Made by a program: the position numbers and the translations under genes. Below are positions 40,613-53,101 of a DNA stretch of 64,000 bases, in pieces. How positions within the stretch are numbered: the stretch's first letter is position 1; each line of letters starts with the position of its first letter. Under the pieces are notes generated by a model. The model worked only from the letters and a program-made list of their open reading frames with translations, had not been told where the DNA came from and did not search any database. The DNA comes from Proteus vulgaris (GTDB lineage: Bacteria > Pseudomonadota > Gammaproteobacteria > Enterobacterales > Enterobacteriaceae). Where the stretch lies: NCBI GenBank assembly GCA_901472505.1, contig LR590468.1:3447501-3511500 (forward strand). Direction: 5' to 3'.

Positions 40613-40640
40613 AAAACCGATGGTTAATGCCATCGGTTTT
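40613..40640. terminator. Terminator shared by the lipoprotein gene and argS
   Basis: Perfect 11-bp stem AAAACCGATGG / CCATCGGTTTT with a six-base loop, flanked by A-run on the left, between convergent genes. Confidence 0.85.
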
Positions 40641-40669
40641 CTGTCTATGTCATTTGCATATTGAGCTAA

Positions 40670-42401
40670 TTACATTCTATCAACTGTTTCAATTCCTAAT
40701 GTATCTAAACCTTGCTTTAATGTTCTTGCCGTCAAGCGAGCCAGTTTTAGGCGACTTTGGCGAATGCTTTCATCTTCAGCAGATAAGATAGGGCAGTTTT
40801 CATAAAAACCCGAGAAGGTTTGTGCCAGATCGTAGAGATAAGCACACATCACATGAGGTGTTCCTTCGCGAGCAACTTGCATGATAGTCTCATCAAATTG
40901 CACTAAACGCAGTGCAAGTTGTTTTTCATGAGATTGTGTTAACTCGATAGGTTGCGTTAATGTGTTCTCATCAATTTCTGCGCGTTTGAAGATTGAGGCA
41001 ACGCGAGTATAAGCATATTGCATATAAGGTGCGGTATTACCTTCAAAACTTAACATCAGATCCCAATCAAAGATGTAATCTGTTGTACGGTTTTTAGATA
41101 AGTCAGCGTATTTAACAGCACCAATACCGACAACACGAGCAACATTATTTAACTCGTCTTGATCCATATCTGGATTTTTTTCAGCGATTAATGTACGTGC
41201 TCTTTCTTGTGCCTCATCGAGTAAATCCGTTAAACGGATAGTACCACCAGAACGTGTTTTAAATGGGCGACCATCTTTACCTAACATCATACCGAACATA
41301 TGGTGTTCAAGTGACATTGAATCAGGGATGTAACCTGCTTTACGGACAATAGTCCACGCTTGCATTAAATGTTGATGTTGGCGAGAGTCGATATAATAGA
41401 GCACGCGGTCAGCATGTAGGTGTTCGTGACGATATTTAGCACAAGCAATATCCGTTGTTGTATAAAGGTAGCCACCGTCTTTTTTCTGAACGATAACACC
41501 CATAGGTTCGCCTTCCTTGTTTTTATACTCATCCAGGAAAACAACCGTTGCCCCCTCACTTTCTACAGCAAGGCCTTTTGCTTTTAGGTCAGCGACAATG
41601 CCAGGCAACATCGGGTTATAAAGGCTTTCACCCATGATGTCATCTTCAGTTAGCGTGACATTAAGACGCTGATAAGTCACTTGGTTTTGTTGCATAGTGA
41701 TATCAACAAGTTTGCGCCACATTGTACGACAATACTCATCACCACCTTGTAATTTTACAACGTAATTACGTGCACGCTCGGCGAAGACTTCATCTTCGTC
41801 ATAACATTTTTTTGCTTCACGATAGAATTCTTCGAGATCAGATAATGCCATATCTGCGGCATTTTCGTTTTGTTTTTTCTCTAAGTACGCAATTAACATA
41901 CCAAATTGTGTACCCCAATCACCGAGGTGATTAGCACGAATAACGTTATGACCTAAGAAAGATAAAGTACGTGCACTTGCATCACCAATAATGGTGGAGC
42001 GTAAGTGGCCAACATGCATTTGTTTTGCAACGTTTGGTGATGAATAGTCGATAACAATAGTTTGAGGTGCAACAGGTGTTACATTCAGATGTTCATCGAC
42101 TAATGCGTTTTCAGCTTGTTTAGCAACCCATTGCGGAGATAAGAAGATATTGATAAAGCCAGGACCTGCAATTTCAACTTTATCTGCAATACCTGTAATA
42201 TCAAGCTGTTCCAGAATTTTTTCTGCGAGTTGTCGGGGTGGGATCCCCATTTTCTTTGCTGCTCCCATGACACCATTTGCCTGATAGTCACCAAATTGTA
42301 CTTTGGCTGACTGACGGACAAGAGGTTCGCTATCAGCGGGTGCGCCAGCAGCACACATTGCCACACTGATTTTTTTCTGAAAGAAAAGCCTGAATATTCA
42401 C
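40670..42401 (-). pseudogene. argS: Arginyl-tRNA synthetase, apparent +1 frameshift near the start
   Basis: Class I synthetase charging tRNA-Arg; essential. The body is intact from [12 protein letters not shown] onward, including the HIGH-type motif [39 protein letters not shown] in two adjoining blocks, and the C-terminal [13 protein letters not shown]. The true N-terminus NIQAFLSEK lies in another frame and would start at a GTG at 42401 with AAGGT upstream. The break is an A7 run (T 42370-42376 on the plus strand); six A restores a 576-residue protein, against 577 in E. coli. If the frame were truly broken, translation could only start inside the N-terminal domain. Sequencing error is likeliest. 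Confidence 0.9.
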
Positions 42402-42573
42402 CGGGTTACCTTAAATTATTGAGAAAATAAAACCTGACGACAAAAGCCTGACAGGTTTATTATAAAGAATTAGGATTAACCTTGAATTTATAACATATTC
42501 CGGCTAGAACATGCTACTATCTGCGCCTTATCTTTAAGGTTTTTTCTCTGTTTTTTCATTAAGGTTATTCAAC

Positions 42574-43128
42574 ATGGCGTTATTTTCTTCAATCCCTCAA
42601 TTAAATGATTTAACTCACGCGCTTCCTCTGTTTGAAGAAAAAATGACACAGCTTGCTAATCAGTTAGGTTTAAATTTTACATATTATCTTACGGATCATA
42701 TTTCGTTACGTTGTCACGATTTAACGTTGGCTGAGCAGTGGCGAAAAGGGCTTAGTCTATGTGGAAAGTGTATTTCTGATAATGTTATTAATGGGCGCCC
42801 AATTTATCTTTTTCAATTAGACACGGCATTAACGGTTTTAAATCAAGCGGTTTCTATTGTTGAATTACCATTCCCTACACATAAAATATATGAATACCAA
42901 GGTTGGGAACATATTGAGCAAGTGATCCCCGTCGAGCCCGCAGATTTAGTGAATAAAGTCATGTCTTTTTTACCCCAAACGTTACCTGAGAGTGTTAGCT
43001 TAAAAATCAGTGAACCTAAAGGTGAGAAAGAACGGTTGCCTAATCCAACGGTAGCTATTTCTAACGGGAAAGTGACAGTAAAGTATCATCCTTATTCGTT
43101 ACTTGAAATCGTAGAAAGTGAGTGTTGA
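42574..43128 (+). CDS. yecM: YecM family protein (VOC/glyoxalase-like fold)
   Basis: A 184-residue cytoplasmic protein matching E. coli YecM, whose crystal structure resembles metal-dependent isomerases/vicinal-oxygen-chelate enzymes. No activity is established. Visible conserved blocks include YYLTDHISLRCHD, NGRPIYLFQLDTAL and IVELPFPTHKIYEYQGWEHIE (in part). It is divergent from argS and followed by cutC, the same neighbours as in E. coli. Confidence 0.82.
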   Translation: MALFSSIPQLNDLTHALPLFEEKMTQLANQLGLNFTYYLTDHISLRCHDLTLAEQWRKGLSLCGKCISDNVINGRPIYLFQLDTALTVLNQAVSIVELPFPTHKIYEYQGWEHIEQVIPVEPADLVNKVMSFLPQTLPESVSLKISEPKGEKERLPNPTVAISNGKVTVKYHPYSLLEIVESEC

Positions 43129-43282
43129 GCGACACTTTCAGAAAATAGTTTGCTTGTGTCAGCACAAAATTCTGATAGCAGAATTGAATGAATAACGATA
43201 TTCGACAACTATTGTTAGTAATCGCTAAGAAATGATATTTATTTTCTGATTACTTTCTGTATTAAGGATAAAGAGGGATGAT

Positions 43283-44035
43283 ATGACTACGTTGGAGATT
43301 TGTTGTTTTGGCGCAGAATGTGCGCTAGTGGCAGAACGAGCAGGTGCAGATAGAATTGAGCTATGCACGAGTCCTTCAGAAGGTGGCATTACGCCAAGTT
43401 TTGGGATGCTAAGACAAGTCAGAGATCTGGTTCGTATTCCCGTTCATCCTATTGTTCGCCCTCGAGGTGGGGATTTTTGTTACACACAAGCTGATTTTTC
43501 AGCTATGAAAAATGATATTAGTCTTATCCGTGATATGGGATTTCCAGGTGCGGTTGTTGGTCTTTTAAATGAAGAAGGGCATATTGATTTGCCTAAAATG
43601 GATATTTTAATGGAGCTTGCTGGCCCTTTAGCCATTACTTTTCATCGCGCTTTTGATATGTGTGTTAACCCCTTATTGGGGTTAGAACAACTGACACAGT
43701 TAGGTGTTTCTCGTATTTTAACTTCAGGCCAACAAGCGAATGCGGAATTAGGTTTACCTTTATTACGTACATTAAATGAAAAATCACAAGGCCCTATAAT
43801 TATGGCTGGTGCTGGCGTAAGGCTCAGTAATATCCAAAAATTCCTAGATGTAGGATTAAAAGAAATACACAGTTCAGCAGGAAAAGTGGCACCTTCAACC
43901 ATGATTTATCGTAAAGCAGGTGTAACAATGAGCTCTGATAGCGAGGTTGATGAATTCACACATTATTGTGTAGATGAAGATACCGTTGAAGCGATGAAAG
44001 ATATTATGAGTATTCATACGCCATTAGCTTCTTAA
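43283..44035 (+). CDS. cutC: CutC family protein (TIM-barrel)
   Basis: A 250-residue CutC protein. The N-terminal [25 protein letters not shown] and the central [22 protein letters not shown] and LTSGQ blocks are diagnostic. Named for copper tolerance in E. coli, although a direct copper role is disputed and an enzymatic function is possible. Ends before a strong terminator. Neighbours yecM and cmoB are as in E. coli, but two extra genes intervene before cmoB. Confidence 0.93.
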   Translation: MTTLEICCFGAECALVAERAGADRIELCTSPSEGGITPSFGMLRQVRDLVRIPVHPIVRPRGGDFCYTQADFSAMKNDISLIRDMGFPGAVVGLLNEEGHIDLPKMDILMELAGPLAITFHRAFDMCVNPLLGLEQLTQLGVSRILTSGQQANAELGLPLLRTLNEKSQGPIIMAGAGVRLSNIQKFLDVGLKEIHSSAGKVAPSTMIYRKAGVTMSSDSEVDEFTHYCVDEDTVEAMKDIMSIHTPLAS

Positions 44036-44069
44036 TTTTAATTAAATTAACGTTAGTGAGCGATTTTAG

Positions 44070-44097
44070 AACTGCGCCTTTTATAGCGCAGTTTTTT
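44070..44097. terminator. Terminator after cutC
   Basis: Perfect stem AACTGCGC / GCGCAGTT, eight-base loop, then six T; the T-run overlaps the stop codon of the convergent ABC-F gene. Confidence 0.85.
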
Positions 44098-45671
44098 ATG
44101 CAATATCGTCTAATACCAAGGTATGTGTTATACCACAGTGTTCAACAAAGACTTCATCGTGAGAAACCAATAACAATGTACCTTGATATTCAACTAATAA
44201 ATTCTCTAATAGTTGTTTGGACTCAATATCAAGATGATTATCAGGTTCATCAAGCAATAAGATCGCGGGGGGTTTTGGACTATGTGTTAAAGCCAATAAT
44301 GTTGCTTTTAATTGTTCTCCACCACTTAGTTTTTCAAGTGGTAGTAAAGATTTATTACCTCTAATTCTCAACATCCCCAGTCGAGTTCGCCATTGTTCGA
44401 TAGAAATGGCAGGTTGATACTGATGTAACGCTTGTGCAACAGGCAATGTTTTATCAAGTAAAGTAAGGTGTTGATCGAGATAACAATAGCCTTGATTTAG
44501 ACGAAACTCACCAGAGAGTGGAGCAAATTGCTGGATCAAACATTTCAATAATGTTGATTTTCCGCACCCATTTTTACCTTTAATGTGCCAATGTTCATTA
44601 CTATAAGCTGAAAATGAAATAGGGTGTGGGTAGCCATAGGGAAGTTGAAGATTATCAACAAACACATTTAAGCGATGGCCTTCACTTTGATAATTCAACG
44701 TGATTTTTTGTTGATGGATATGTGACTTTTCTTCATCAATACCTTGTTTTTGAGACTGCATCTCTTCTATTACACGCTGATGGCGTTTTTGCTACAGCAG
44801 ATTGTCGTTGTTCTGCTCTGTTTTTCTGCATATCCAGCAAAAGTAAGCACTGGGAGCCACTTTGTCTGATTGACTCCCCTTGATGTCTACGTTGTATAGC
44901 TTTTTGTAATGTGGCTTGTTGTTGGCGCTTTTCATTTTTAATCTGACTATTTAATCGTTCACTGGTCGTGTCTAAAAATGCGATTTCTGCACTTTTTTGT
45001 GTTTCATATAAAGCATAATTTCCACCATATTCAGATAAACCTTTTTCACTTAACTCTAAAATAGTGTCTGTATAAGTGAGTAATTTTCGATTATGGCTTA
45101 CGATAAGTGATCCTGATTTATGTTTTGCTAATTGTTTTATTAGCCACTGTTGCCCTTGATAATCGAGATGATTATCGGGTTCATCTAATAAGAGAAAGCA
45201 ATCTGTTTGTAAAAATGCGTGGCAAAGTGCCAAGCGCGTTTGTTCTCCTCCACTTAAATGCGCAATGGGGGTATCAAGTGCGACAGCAAGCTGTGCTGAA
45301 TCTAATAAATTTTGCCAAGTAACAGGGAGTTGCCATTTGCCATCAAGTAATTCAATGTCTTTTAATGTTGCAGTCCCTGTATCAACGCGTTGGAAGGCTT
45401 GATAAATTTCATTTATATCCAATGCTTCAGCAACTGTATTGCCTTGAAGTCGTGTGAATTGGTCAACATATATAAAAGGGATATTCCAATTAATTAGCCC
45501 AGATGATGGCGTTATTTTTTTTGCTAATAATTTTAATAATACGGATTTACCTTTACCGTTATAGCCGATTAATGCATTTTGCTGACAAGCTAATGCGCGA
45601 GTTAATCGCGAGAAAAGAGGTTCTTGATTAAATTCTATAGTAAGTTGTGAAAAGTGACAGGCTATTGCCAT
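44096..45671 (-). pseudogene. ABC-F family ATPase, apparent +1 frameshift in the linker
   Basis: Soluble twin-ATPase of the ABC-F family, which act on ribosomes as translation factors or antibiotic-protection proteins. Start ATG at 45671 follows a strong GGAGGT. Domain 1: Walker A GYNGKGKS at 36-43, signature LSGGEQ at 139-144, then LLLDEPDNHLD. Domain 2: GKNGCGKS, LSGGEQ, LLLDEPDNHLD. The usual ABC-F DEPTNHLD has Asp for Thr in both copies. A basic linker (about 225-305) carries the break: A5 (T 44786-44790 on the plus strand) should be A4, joining SAVAK to RHQRVIEEMQ for 524 residues. I cannot equate it with EttA, Uup, YbiT or YheS. It lies between cutC and cmoB, where E. coli has no such gene. 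Confidence 0.82.
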
Positions 45672-45925
45672 AGTAATACCTCCTAAGCGAAATAGGCGGC
45701 AGACAGCAGAAATCTTCTTCTTGATGCGACGAAATAAATTATTGTCTGCCAGTAACAGAGAATGAATATCCAAAATAGTATTTGAAATATTTTCTGGCAG
45801 AATTTAGTTCATCGTAGGGATGTGCCTTCTTAAAAAGAGAAATAATAGGGGGGTGATAACTTCTGTATTAAAGCATGAATAAAGATGAACAACAAGTGTC
45901 GAATAAGGCACGCTGTGAGTAGTTT

Positions 45926-46712
45926 TTATTTTTCTAACATTATCCGTTTATAAATCGATGATATATTAATATAGGTTATGCAAGCTAAAGGGATACCATA
46001 AAATAGAGTGCCGTAAGCCATACCAATATGTGGAACATTAAAATAATCACTATGCTGTGGAATTAAATAAAGATAATTAATATTGTCTAAATATTCGGGT
46101 GTTAATCCACCATAAGGGACTAAAAATTGAAAAATCATGACGGAAAAAAGGCATAGCATAAAATTTAAAACTAATAGTGCAGAATAGAATAAATTTTTCC
46201 CCATTTCTTCTTTTGTTTTCACTTGATAACCACTGATAATTCGATTTGCAACAATTACTACATAGAGCCAAATAATCAGATTTTCATCCCCCATAATCAT
46301 ACTATTGATAATAAGAGCAAATATTCCATAAAATGGAATAAGAGCAAAAACAAGTTTAGTACGACCAAAGGCTGCCATAAACACACCTGAATGCACGAGA
46401 ATAAATTCAAATAAGAATAAAACGGTTAGGTTATAAATTGGTTTGAACTGAAAAATGTTCAGGAAACCACCATACGGTAATAATAAAAGCGATATATAAA
46501 AGTTGCGTGGCATAGTCAAATAATGAAAAAAAGATTTGTACTCCACGTTGTAATGGCGTCAGTGGCAGATGTTTTGCTGATGTTGTTTCTACAAAGGATG
46601 AGAAAAGAGGAACATCGTATTGTTGATGCTTATTCTTTTGTAAAAGGGTGTGTTGTTTTTTTTGTGTTATTTTCTTTTGAATAGCCACTTTGTTCTTTGG
46701 TGTTTTCGCCAT
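45926..46712 (-). pseudogene. Unknown integral membrane protein, apparent +1 frameshift
   Basis: Two frames join to one 261-residue protein. The N-terminal 45 residues are very basic (KKITQKKQHTLLQKNKHQQ), followed by LQRGVQIFFSLFDYATQLLYIAF and about six hydrophobic segments, ending with a basic tail. The break is at T5 on the minus strand (A 46451-46455 on the plus strand); four T joins WWFPEHF to QFKPIYNLTVLF. No family recognised. It lies upstream of the ABC-F gene on the same strand, about 250 bp apart. Co-function is possible but not shown. Confidence 0.6.
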
Positions 46713-46837
46713 AATTTCTTTAATCGTTCATCTGCAAATAAAGGGGCGTGTAAGATATTTTTAATAAAAATAGGATCCATTTTATGAAATAAAGGGATAT
46801 TTAATAACTTGATATCCCCTTAGATCCAAATAAAAAT

Positions 46838-47808
46838 TTAAGGCTTAGTTGCAATTAATATTGCTCGTTTAGGCGCAGGATAACCCTCAACTGTTTTTGT
46901 TTTATCATTCGCATCTAAGAATGCGTCTAATGAATCTGTTATCATCCAATCTGTTTTACGTTGCTCATCCAGAGAGGTTGTATTTTCATCGACAATGTGT
47001 ACATTTTAAAACCACATTTTTCTAACCAAACTTTAGCATTTTTGCCGACGGGATAAAGTACACATTACGCATTTGTGCATAACGTTCACCAGGGATCAGG
47101 CATTGAAATTCATCACCATCAACAACGAGGCTTTCTAATACTAATTCACCGCCTGAAACCAATTGATTCTTTAATTGCCATAGATGATCCAGTGGTGAAC
47201 GACGATGATAAAGCACTCCCATTGAGAATACGGTATCGAAGGCTTTTAATTCTGGCATCTGTTCAATGCCAATAGGAATTAAATGTGCACGTTGATCATT
47301 TCCTAATAATTTTCTGACGGCTTCAAATTGACATAAAAAGAGTTGAGTGGGATCGATCCCCACAACACATTCAGCCCCTTCACCTAACATTCGCCACATG
47401 TGATAGCCACTGCCACAACCGACATCCAACACCAAACGACCTTCAAGAGGCGAAAGGTGAGGCAAAACACGATCCCATTTCCAATCTGAGCGCCATTCTG
47501 TATCAATATCGACCCATAAAGGGAGAAAGGGCCTTTTCGCCATGGCATTAAAGACTTCAGAATATTGTTCAAACCCAGTTGTTCACCAGCACTTAATGCG
47601 GGCGTTCTATTGGCAATCACGCCATTTTTTAAATCAAGTTCAGTAGGGGTAATGTCTGGCAAACCATCGAGCATTCTTTCCCATGAGGAAAAGTGACCAT
47701 GTAACGCATTTGAGCGCCATTCTGATAATTGAGCTGGTAATGTATCTAACCAATGAAATAAGCGCTCATCTTGCGCAATAAGTTGATAGAACGAGCCAAA
47801 ATTAATCA

Positions 47809-47809
<1 letters not shown>
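46838..47809 (-). pseudogene. cmoB: tRNA U34 carboxymethyltransferase CmoB, three apparent -1 frameshifts
   Basis: CmoB transfers carboxymethyl from carboxy-SAM to 5-hydroxyuridine at the tRNA wobble base. Pieces match E. coli CmoB in sequence: INFGSFYQLIAQ to [12 protein letters not shown]; then [20 protein letters not shown] (SAM motif [14 protein letters not shown]) to FIPSAKML; then VWLEKCGFK; then [14 protein letters not shown] to the end [13 protein letters not shown]. Bases appear missing near 47513-47515 (GGG for GGGG), about 47030 (AAAG for AAAAG) and about 47006 (A4 for A5). Restored length is 324 residues against 323. It overlaps cmoA by one base (TAATG). Error is the simplest reading. 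Confidence 0.88.
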
Positions 47810-48618
<809 letters not shown>

Positions 48619-48747
48619 TCACAAAGTTGCATTCTTTAGAAAGAAATTGGAAAAAATAAATAAACCTTTTTGATCCCTTGCCGTTATTAGACACAACAGC
48701 AAGGATGTCGGTTTTGATCATGGATGATCATATTATTCCTAAAGGAC

Positions 48748-49145
48748 TTAGTAATAAAAGGAAAAGATTTGTATCCAAGGCAGGAAATAAATATTAGCAA
48801 TGATCATCAATAACATTGATAAATAAGTGGCAGCCATGCCTGAACGACGCCAGCGAAGTTCACGGTGTTTAATCCATATGAATGTAAAAAGCGACCGACG
48901 ATTAAAATTGAACCACAGATGTGCACCATCCAAACAAAAGCTCCATTCATTTCCATGACCAGTAATAAAACCATGGAAATAGGAATATATTCTACCGCAT
49001 TACCGTGAACACGGATGGCAGTTTGTAATTCATAAAAGCCACCATCACCATAAGCAACCCGATATTGTGTTCTGAGTTTTACGACATTGAGGGACAATTT
49101 AATCAATAACAGTGCGCCCAGTACGATATAAAGCGAGCTAACCAT
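48748..49145 (-). pseudogene. yecN: MAPEG family membrane protein YecN, apparent -1 frameshift
   Basis: Small four-helix MAPEG-family protein of unknown substrate. The first frame reads MVSSLYIVLGALLLIKLSLN to GRFLHSYGL; the second continues KHRELRWRRSGMAATYLSML to the end, as in E. coli YecN. The minus-strand A3 (T 48868-48870 on the plus strand) needs one more A, giving 132 residues against 131. It precedes cmoA on the minus strand and is divergent from aspS, as in E. coli. Confidence 0.88.
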
Positions 49146-49411
49146 CTTTTCTCCATTGCCAAAGCCAAAAAACGGCGAATTTAATGATAAACCTCAAAGC
49201 GACATCTGTCGCTATAAATAATTATTATTAATTAATTGTTTGGGGATTAGCAAATCCTTGAAAAGATGTATCATATAAACTAGGTCTATACTCTTATCTC
49301 CAGGAAGAATTTTCGTTATAATGTCTGCCTTTTTTTTGACACTACTCGAAAAAGACTATTGCCAAAATTTCCGCAGCAGAAAGCACAACAAGCTGAGTAA
49401 AAGGATATTGT

Positions 49412-51196
49412 ATGCGTACTAATTATTGTGGGCAGTTGAATAGCGCCCATGTGGGCCAAAAAGTGACTCTTTGTGGTTGGGTTAATCGTCGCCGTGATTT
49501 AGGTGGACTTATCTTTATAGATATGCGAGATCGCGAAGGTATTGTTCAAGTCTTCTTTGACCCAGAGCAGAAAGAGGCATTTTCTCAGGCATCAGAACTG
49601 CGTAATGAATTTTGTATTCAAGTCACAGGAACAGTACGCGCTCGTCCTGATAGCCAAGTTAATAAAAATATGGCAACAGGGGAAGTTGAGTTAGCGGCAG
49701 AATCTCTGTCTATTTTTAACCGTTCAGAGCCATTACCGTTAGATAGTAATCAAACAAATAGTGAAGAGCGTCGTTTAACTTATCGTTATTTAGACCTGCG
49801 TCGCCCTGAAATGTCTGATCGCTTAAAAACCCGCGCTAAAATAACAAGCTTTGTTCGTCGTTTTATGGATGGCGAAGGTTTCATTGATGTTGAAACCCCA
49901 ATGCTGACAAAAGCAACACCTGAAGGTGCGCGTGACTATTTAGTGCCAAGCCGTGTTCATAAAGGTAAATTTTACGCATTACCACAATCACCACAGCTGT
50001 TTAAACAGCTGTTAATGATGTCGGGCTTTGATCGTTACTATCAAATCGTAAAATGCTTCCGTGATGAAGACTTACGTGCCGATCGTCAACCTGAATTTAC
50101 ACAAATCGATGTTGAAACCTCTTTCATGAGTGCAGATCAAGTACGCGAAGTGATGGAGCGTATGATCCATGCATTATGGTTAGATATTCTTGATGTCGAT
50201 TTAGGGGCATTCCCTGTCATGACCTTTGCAGAAGCAATGCGTCGCTATGGTTCAGACAAACCAGATTTACGTAATCCAATGGAACTCAAAGACATTGCTG
50301 ATTTAGTCAAAGATGTAGAGTTCAGTGTATTTGCACAAGCAGCAAATGATGAAAAATGCCGTGTTATCGCACTGCGTGTGCCAGGTGGAGCATCATTAAC
50401 TCGTAAAAACATTGATGAATATACACAATTTGTCAGTATTTACGGTGCTAAAGGCCTTGCGTGGATGAAGGTCAATGAAAGTGCAAAAGGTATTGAAGGT
50501 GTACAAAGCCCAATTGCTAAATTCCTGACTAACGATGTTGTTAATAGTCTCTTAGAAACCACAGGTGCAACTGATGGCGATTTAATTTTCTTTGGTGCGG
50601 GTCGTAAAGGCACAATGAGTGATGCAATGGGGGCTCTGCGTTTGAAAGTCGGTCGTGACCTTGAACTGACAGATTTAAATGCATGGAAACCCTTATGGGT
50701 TATTGACTTCCCTATGTTTGAAGAAGATGAAGAGACTGGGGAATTAAGCGCAATGCACCATCCATTTACTTCACCAAAAGACTTATCACCTGTTGAGTTG
50801 ACAGCACACCCTGTGGGAGCAGTCGCAAATGCGTATGATATGGTTATTAACGGTTATGAAGTGGGTGGCGGTTCAGTGCGTATTCACCGTAATGAAATGC
50901 AACAAGCGGTATTTAGCATTTTAGGAATTTCGCCTGATGAGCAACAAGAGAAATTTGGTTTCTTATTAGATGCATTGAAATTTGGTACACCACCACATGC
51001 GGGCTTAGCCTTCGGTTTAGACCGTTTAGTAATGCTGTTAACAGGTACTGATAATATTCGTGATGTTATTGCATTTCCTAAAACAACCGCAGCCGCGTGT
51101 TTAATGACTAATGCACCAAGCTTTGCGAATGAAGATGCTTTAAAAGAGTTAGCAATTGCAGTTACTCAAAAAGAAGTTAGCGAAGATAAAGAGTAA
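49412..51196 (+). CDS. aspS: Aspartyl-tRNA synthetase
   Basis: Class IIb synthetase, 594 residues. An OB-fold anticodon domain opens the protein ([20 protein letters not shown]), then motif 2 [19 protein letters not shown], the bacterial GAD insertion, and motif 3 [15 protein letters not shown]. Length fits bacterial AspRS (590 in E. coli). Heads a collinear run with nudB (3 bp gap) and yebC. Confidence 0.97.
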   Translation: MRTNYCGQLNSAHVGQKVTLCGWVNRRRDLGGLIFIDMRDREGIVQVFFDPEQKEAFSQASELRNEFCIQVTGTVRARPDSQVNKNMATGEVELAAESLSIFNRSEPLPLDSNQTNSEERRLTYRYLDLRRPEMSDRLKTRAKITSFVRRFMDGEGFIDVETPMLTKATPEGARDYLVPSRVHKGKFYALPQSPQLFKQLLMMSGFDRYYQIVKCFRDEDLRADRQPEFTQIDVETSFMSADQVREVMERMIHALWLDILDVDLGAFPVMTFAEAMRRYGSDKPDLRNPMELKDIADLVKDVEFSVFAQAANDEKCRVIALRVPGGASLTRKNIDEYTQFVSIYGAKGLAWMKVNESAKGIEGVQSPIAKFLTNDVVNSLLETTGATDGDLIFFGAGRKGTMSDAMGALRLKVGRDLELTDLNAWKPLWVIDFPMFEEDEETGELSAMHHPFTSPKDLSPVELTAHPVGAVANAYDMVINGYEVGGGSVRIHRNEMQQAVFSILGISPDEQQEKFGFLLDALKFGTPPHAGLAFGLDRLVMLLTGTDNIRDVIAFPKTTAAACLMTNAPSFANEDALKELAIAVTQKEVSEDKE

Positions 51197-51199
51197 ATA

Positions 51200-51634
51200 A
51201 TGAAATATAAGCGCCCGATATCCGTTTTAGTTGTTATTTATGCAAAAGAGACCAAACGGGTGCTTATGCTGAAGCGTCGAGATGATCCTGATTTCTGGCA
51301 ATCAGTGACAGGTAGTTTAGAAGAGGGGGAAATGCCTTTTCAAACGGCATTGCGTGAAGTGCAAGAAGAAGTGGGAATTGATATCATAGGTGAAAATCTT
51401 GAGCTGGTGGATTGCCATCGCTCGATTCTCTTTGAGATATTTGCACATTTTCGACATCGTTATGCACCCAATGTGACACATTGTCAGGAACATTGGTTTA
51501 CGTTAGCGCTTCCAGCAGAGCGAGAAATTATGCTAACAGAGCATTCGCAATACCAATGGCTAGACGCGCCACTAGCGGCAAAACTAACAAAATCTGCTAG
51601 TAATCAGCAAGCGATTGAAGAATTTGTTATTTAA
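51200..51634 (+). CDS. nudB: Dihydroneopterin triphosphate diphosphatase (Nudix)
   Basis: Nudix hydrolase removing pyrophosphate from dihydroneopterin triphosphate in folate synthesis. The Nudix box is complete: GSLEEGEMPFQTALREVQEEVG. Other family marks are KRRDDPDFWQSVTG and HWFTLALP. The 144-residue protein starts three bases after aspS, so translation is likely coupled. Confidence 0.92.
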   Translation: MKYKRPISVLVVIYAKETKRVLMLKRRDDPDFWQSVTGSLEEGEMPFQTALREVQEEVGIDIIGENLELVDCHRSILFEIFAHFRHRYAPNVTHCQEHWFTLALPAEREIMLTEHSQYQWLDAPLAAKLTKSASNQQAIEEFVI

Positions 51635-51662
51635 TGATTAGACCACGTTTGGAGATATTTTC

Positions 51663-52418
51663 ATGGCAGGTCATAGTAAATGGGCCAATACAAAACACCG
51701 TAAAGCAGCGCAAGATGCGAAACGCGGTAAAATTTTCACTAAAATCATCCGTGAATTAGTTACAGCAGCACGTTTAGGTGGTGGTGATCCTGCAACTAAC
51801 CCGCGCTTACGTGCGGCAGTTGATAAAGCATTATCAAACAACATGACTCGTGACACATTAAACCGTGCAATTGCACGCGGTGCGGGAAATGATGAAAATG
51901 ATAATATGGAAACTATCATCTATGAAGGTTACGGCCCGGGTGGTACTGCTGTCATGGTTGAGTGTTTAAGTGATAATCGTAATCGTACTGTTTCCGATGT
52001 TCGCCATGCATTTACCAAAACAGGTGGTAACTTAGGAACCGATGGTTCTGTATCTTATCTATTTACCAAAAAAGGGGTGATTTCTTATGCTCCTGGTGTC
52101 GATGAAGATGCTGTTATGGAAGCTGCATTAGAAGCAGGCGCTGATGATGTTGAAACTTATGATGATGGTGCTATTGATGTTTACACAACACCAGAATCTT
52201 TTGGTGAAGTGAAAGATGCAATGGATGCGGCTGGTTTCGTTGCTGAAGCTGCCGAAGTGTCCATGATCCCATCGACAAAAGCAGAATTAGATATTGAAAC
52301 TGCACCAAAATTAATGCGTCTTATCGATATGTTAGAAGACAGTGATGACGTGCAAGAAGTGTATCACAACGGTGATATCTCTGATGAAGTTGCAAAACAA
52401 CTAGAAGATATCCTGTAA
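51663..52418 (+). CDS. yebC: YebC/TACO1-family translation/transcription factor
   Basis: A 251-residue conserved cytoplasmic protein. The start [20 protein letters not shown] is invariant in the family, and [15 protein letters not shown] and [19 protein letters not shown] follow. YebC-family members have been described both as DNA-binding regulators and, more recently, as factors helping ribosomes through proline stretches. It lies between nudB and ruvC as in E. coli. Confidence 0.94.
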   Translation: MAGHSKWANTKHRKAAQDAKRGKIFTKIIRELVTAARLGGGDPATNPRLRAAVDKALSNNMTRDTLNRAIARGAGNDENDNMETIIYEGYGPGGTAVMVECLSDNRNRTVSDVRHAFTKTGGNLGTDGSVSYLFTKKGVISYAPGVDEDAVMEAALEAGADDVETYDDGAIDVYTTPESFGEVKDAMDAAGFVAEAAEVSMIPSTKAELDIETAPKLMRLIDMLEDSDDVQEVYHNGDISDEVAKQLEDIL

Positions 52419-52544
52419 TCGTTCTTACGATTATCGAAAATAACAGTATTAATTGCTGTTATTCAAAAGTGCGAAGAGAAGAGCAGAGCAGGTTTCCTTG
52501 CTCTTTTCTCTCGCCATCCGACCATATCGGCAACAGGAATTGAT

Positions 52545-53066
52545 ATGGCTATCATTTTAGGTATAGACCCAGGATCTCGTGTTACAGGTTACGGTGTAAT
52601 TCGACAGCAAGGGCGCCAACTTATTTACTTGGGAAGTGGTTGTATCCGTACACAAGTTCCCGACCTTCCTAATCGACTTAAGCGTATTTATGCTGGTGTT
52701 AGCGAAATTATCACACAATTTTCGCCGGATGTGTTTGCCGTTGAGCAAGTGTTTATGGCAAAAAATGCCGATTCAGCATTAAAACTGGGGCAAGCGCGAG
52801 GTGTTGCGATACTTGCTGCAGTCAATAACGATCTTCCTGTTTTTGAATATGCTGCTCGCCAAGTCAAACAAACAGTTGTAGGGACGGGGGCTGCTGAAAA
52901 AAGCCAAGTACAACATATGGTGCGATCAATATTAAAATTATCAGCTGCACCTCAATCGGATGCCGCCGATGCGTTGGCGATTGCTATCACTCATTGCCAC
53001 TTTAACCAAAATTTATTACGAGTGGGTGATCCTCGTCTGGTTTTAACGAGAGGGCGGTTAAGATAA
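52545..53066 (+). CDS. ruvC: Holliday junction resolvase RuvC
   Basis: Endonuclease that cuts Holliday junctions. The 173 residues include [14 protein letters not shown] with the first catalytic Asp, [24 protein letters not shown] with the catalytic Glu, and [13 protein letters not shown] with the last two Asp. Transcribed with or after yebC; separated from ruvA by the LexA-box palindrome. Confidence 0.96.
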   Translation: MAIILGIDPGSRVTGYGVIRQQGRQLIYLGSGCIRTQVPDLPNRLKRIYAGVSEIITQFSPDVFAVEQVFMAKNADSALKLGQARGVAILAAVNNDLPVFEYAARQVKQTVVGTGAAEKSQVQHMVRSILKLSAAPQSDAADALAIAITHCHFNQNLLRVGDPRLVLTRGRLR

Positions 53067-53101
53067 GTGGCTATATTAGTAAATGTCTTTGGTTTTTCAC
53101 G

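Noticed and set aside
37693..42401. Programmed frameshifting in murJ and argS
   Set aside because: The A-runs look slippery, but many unrelated neighbours show the same kind of break and neither gene is known to use recoding; error is simpler.
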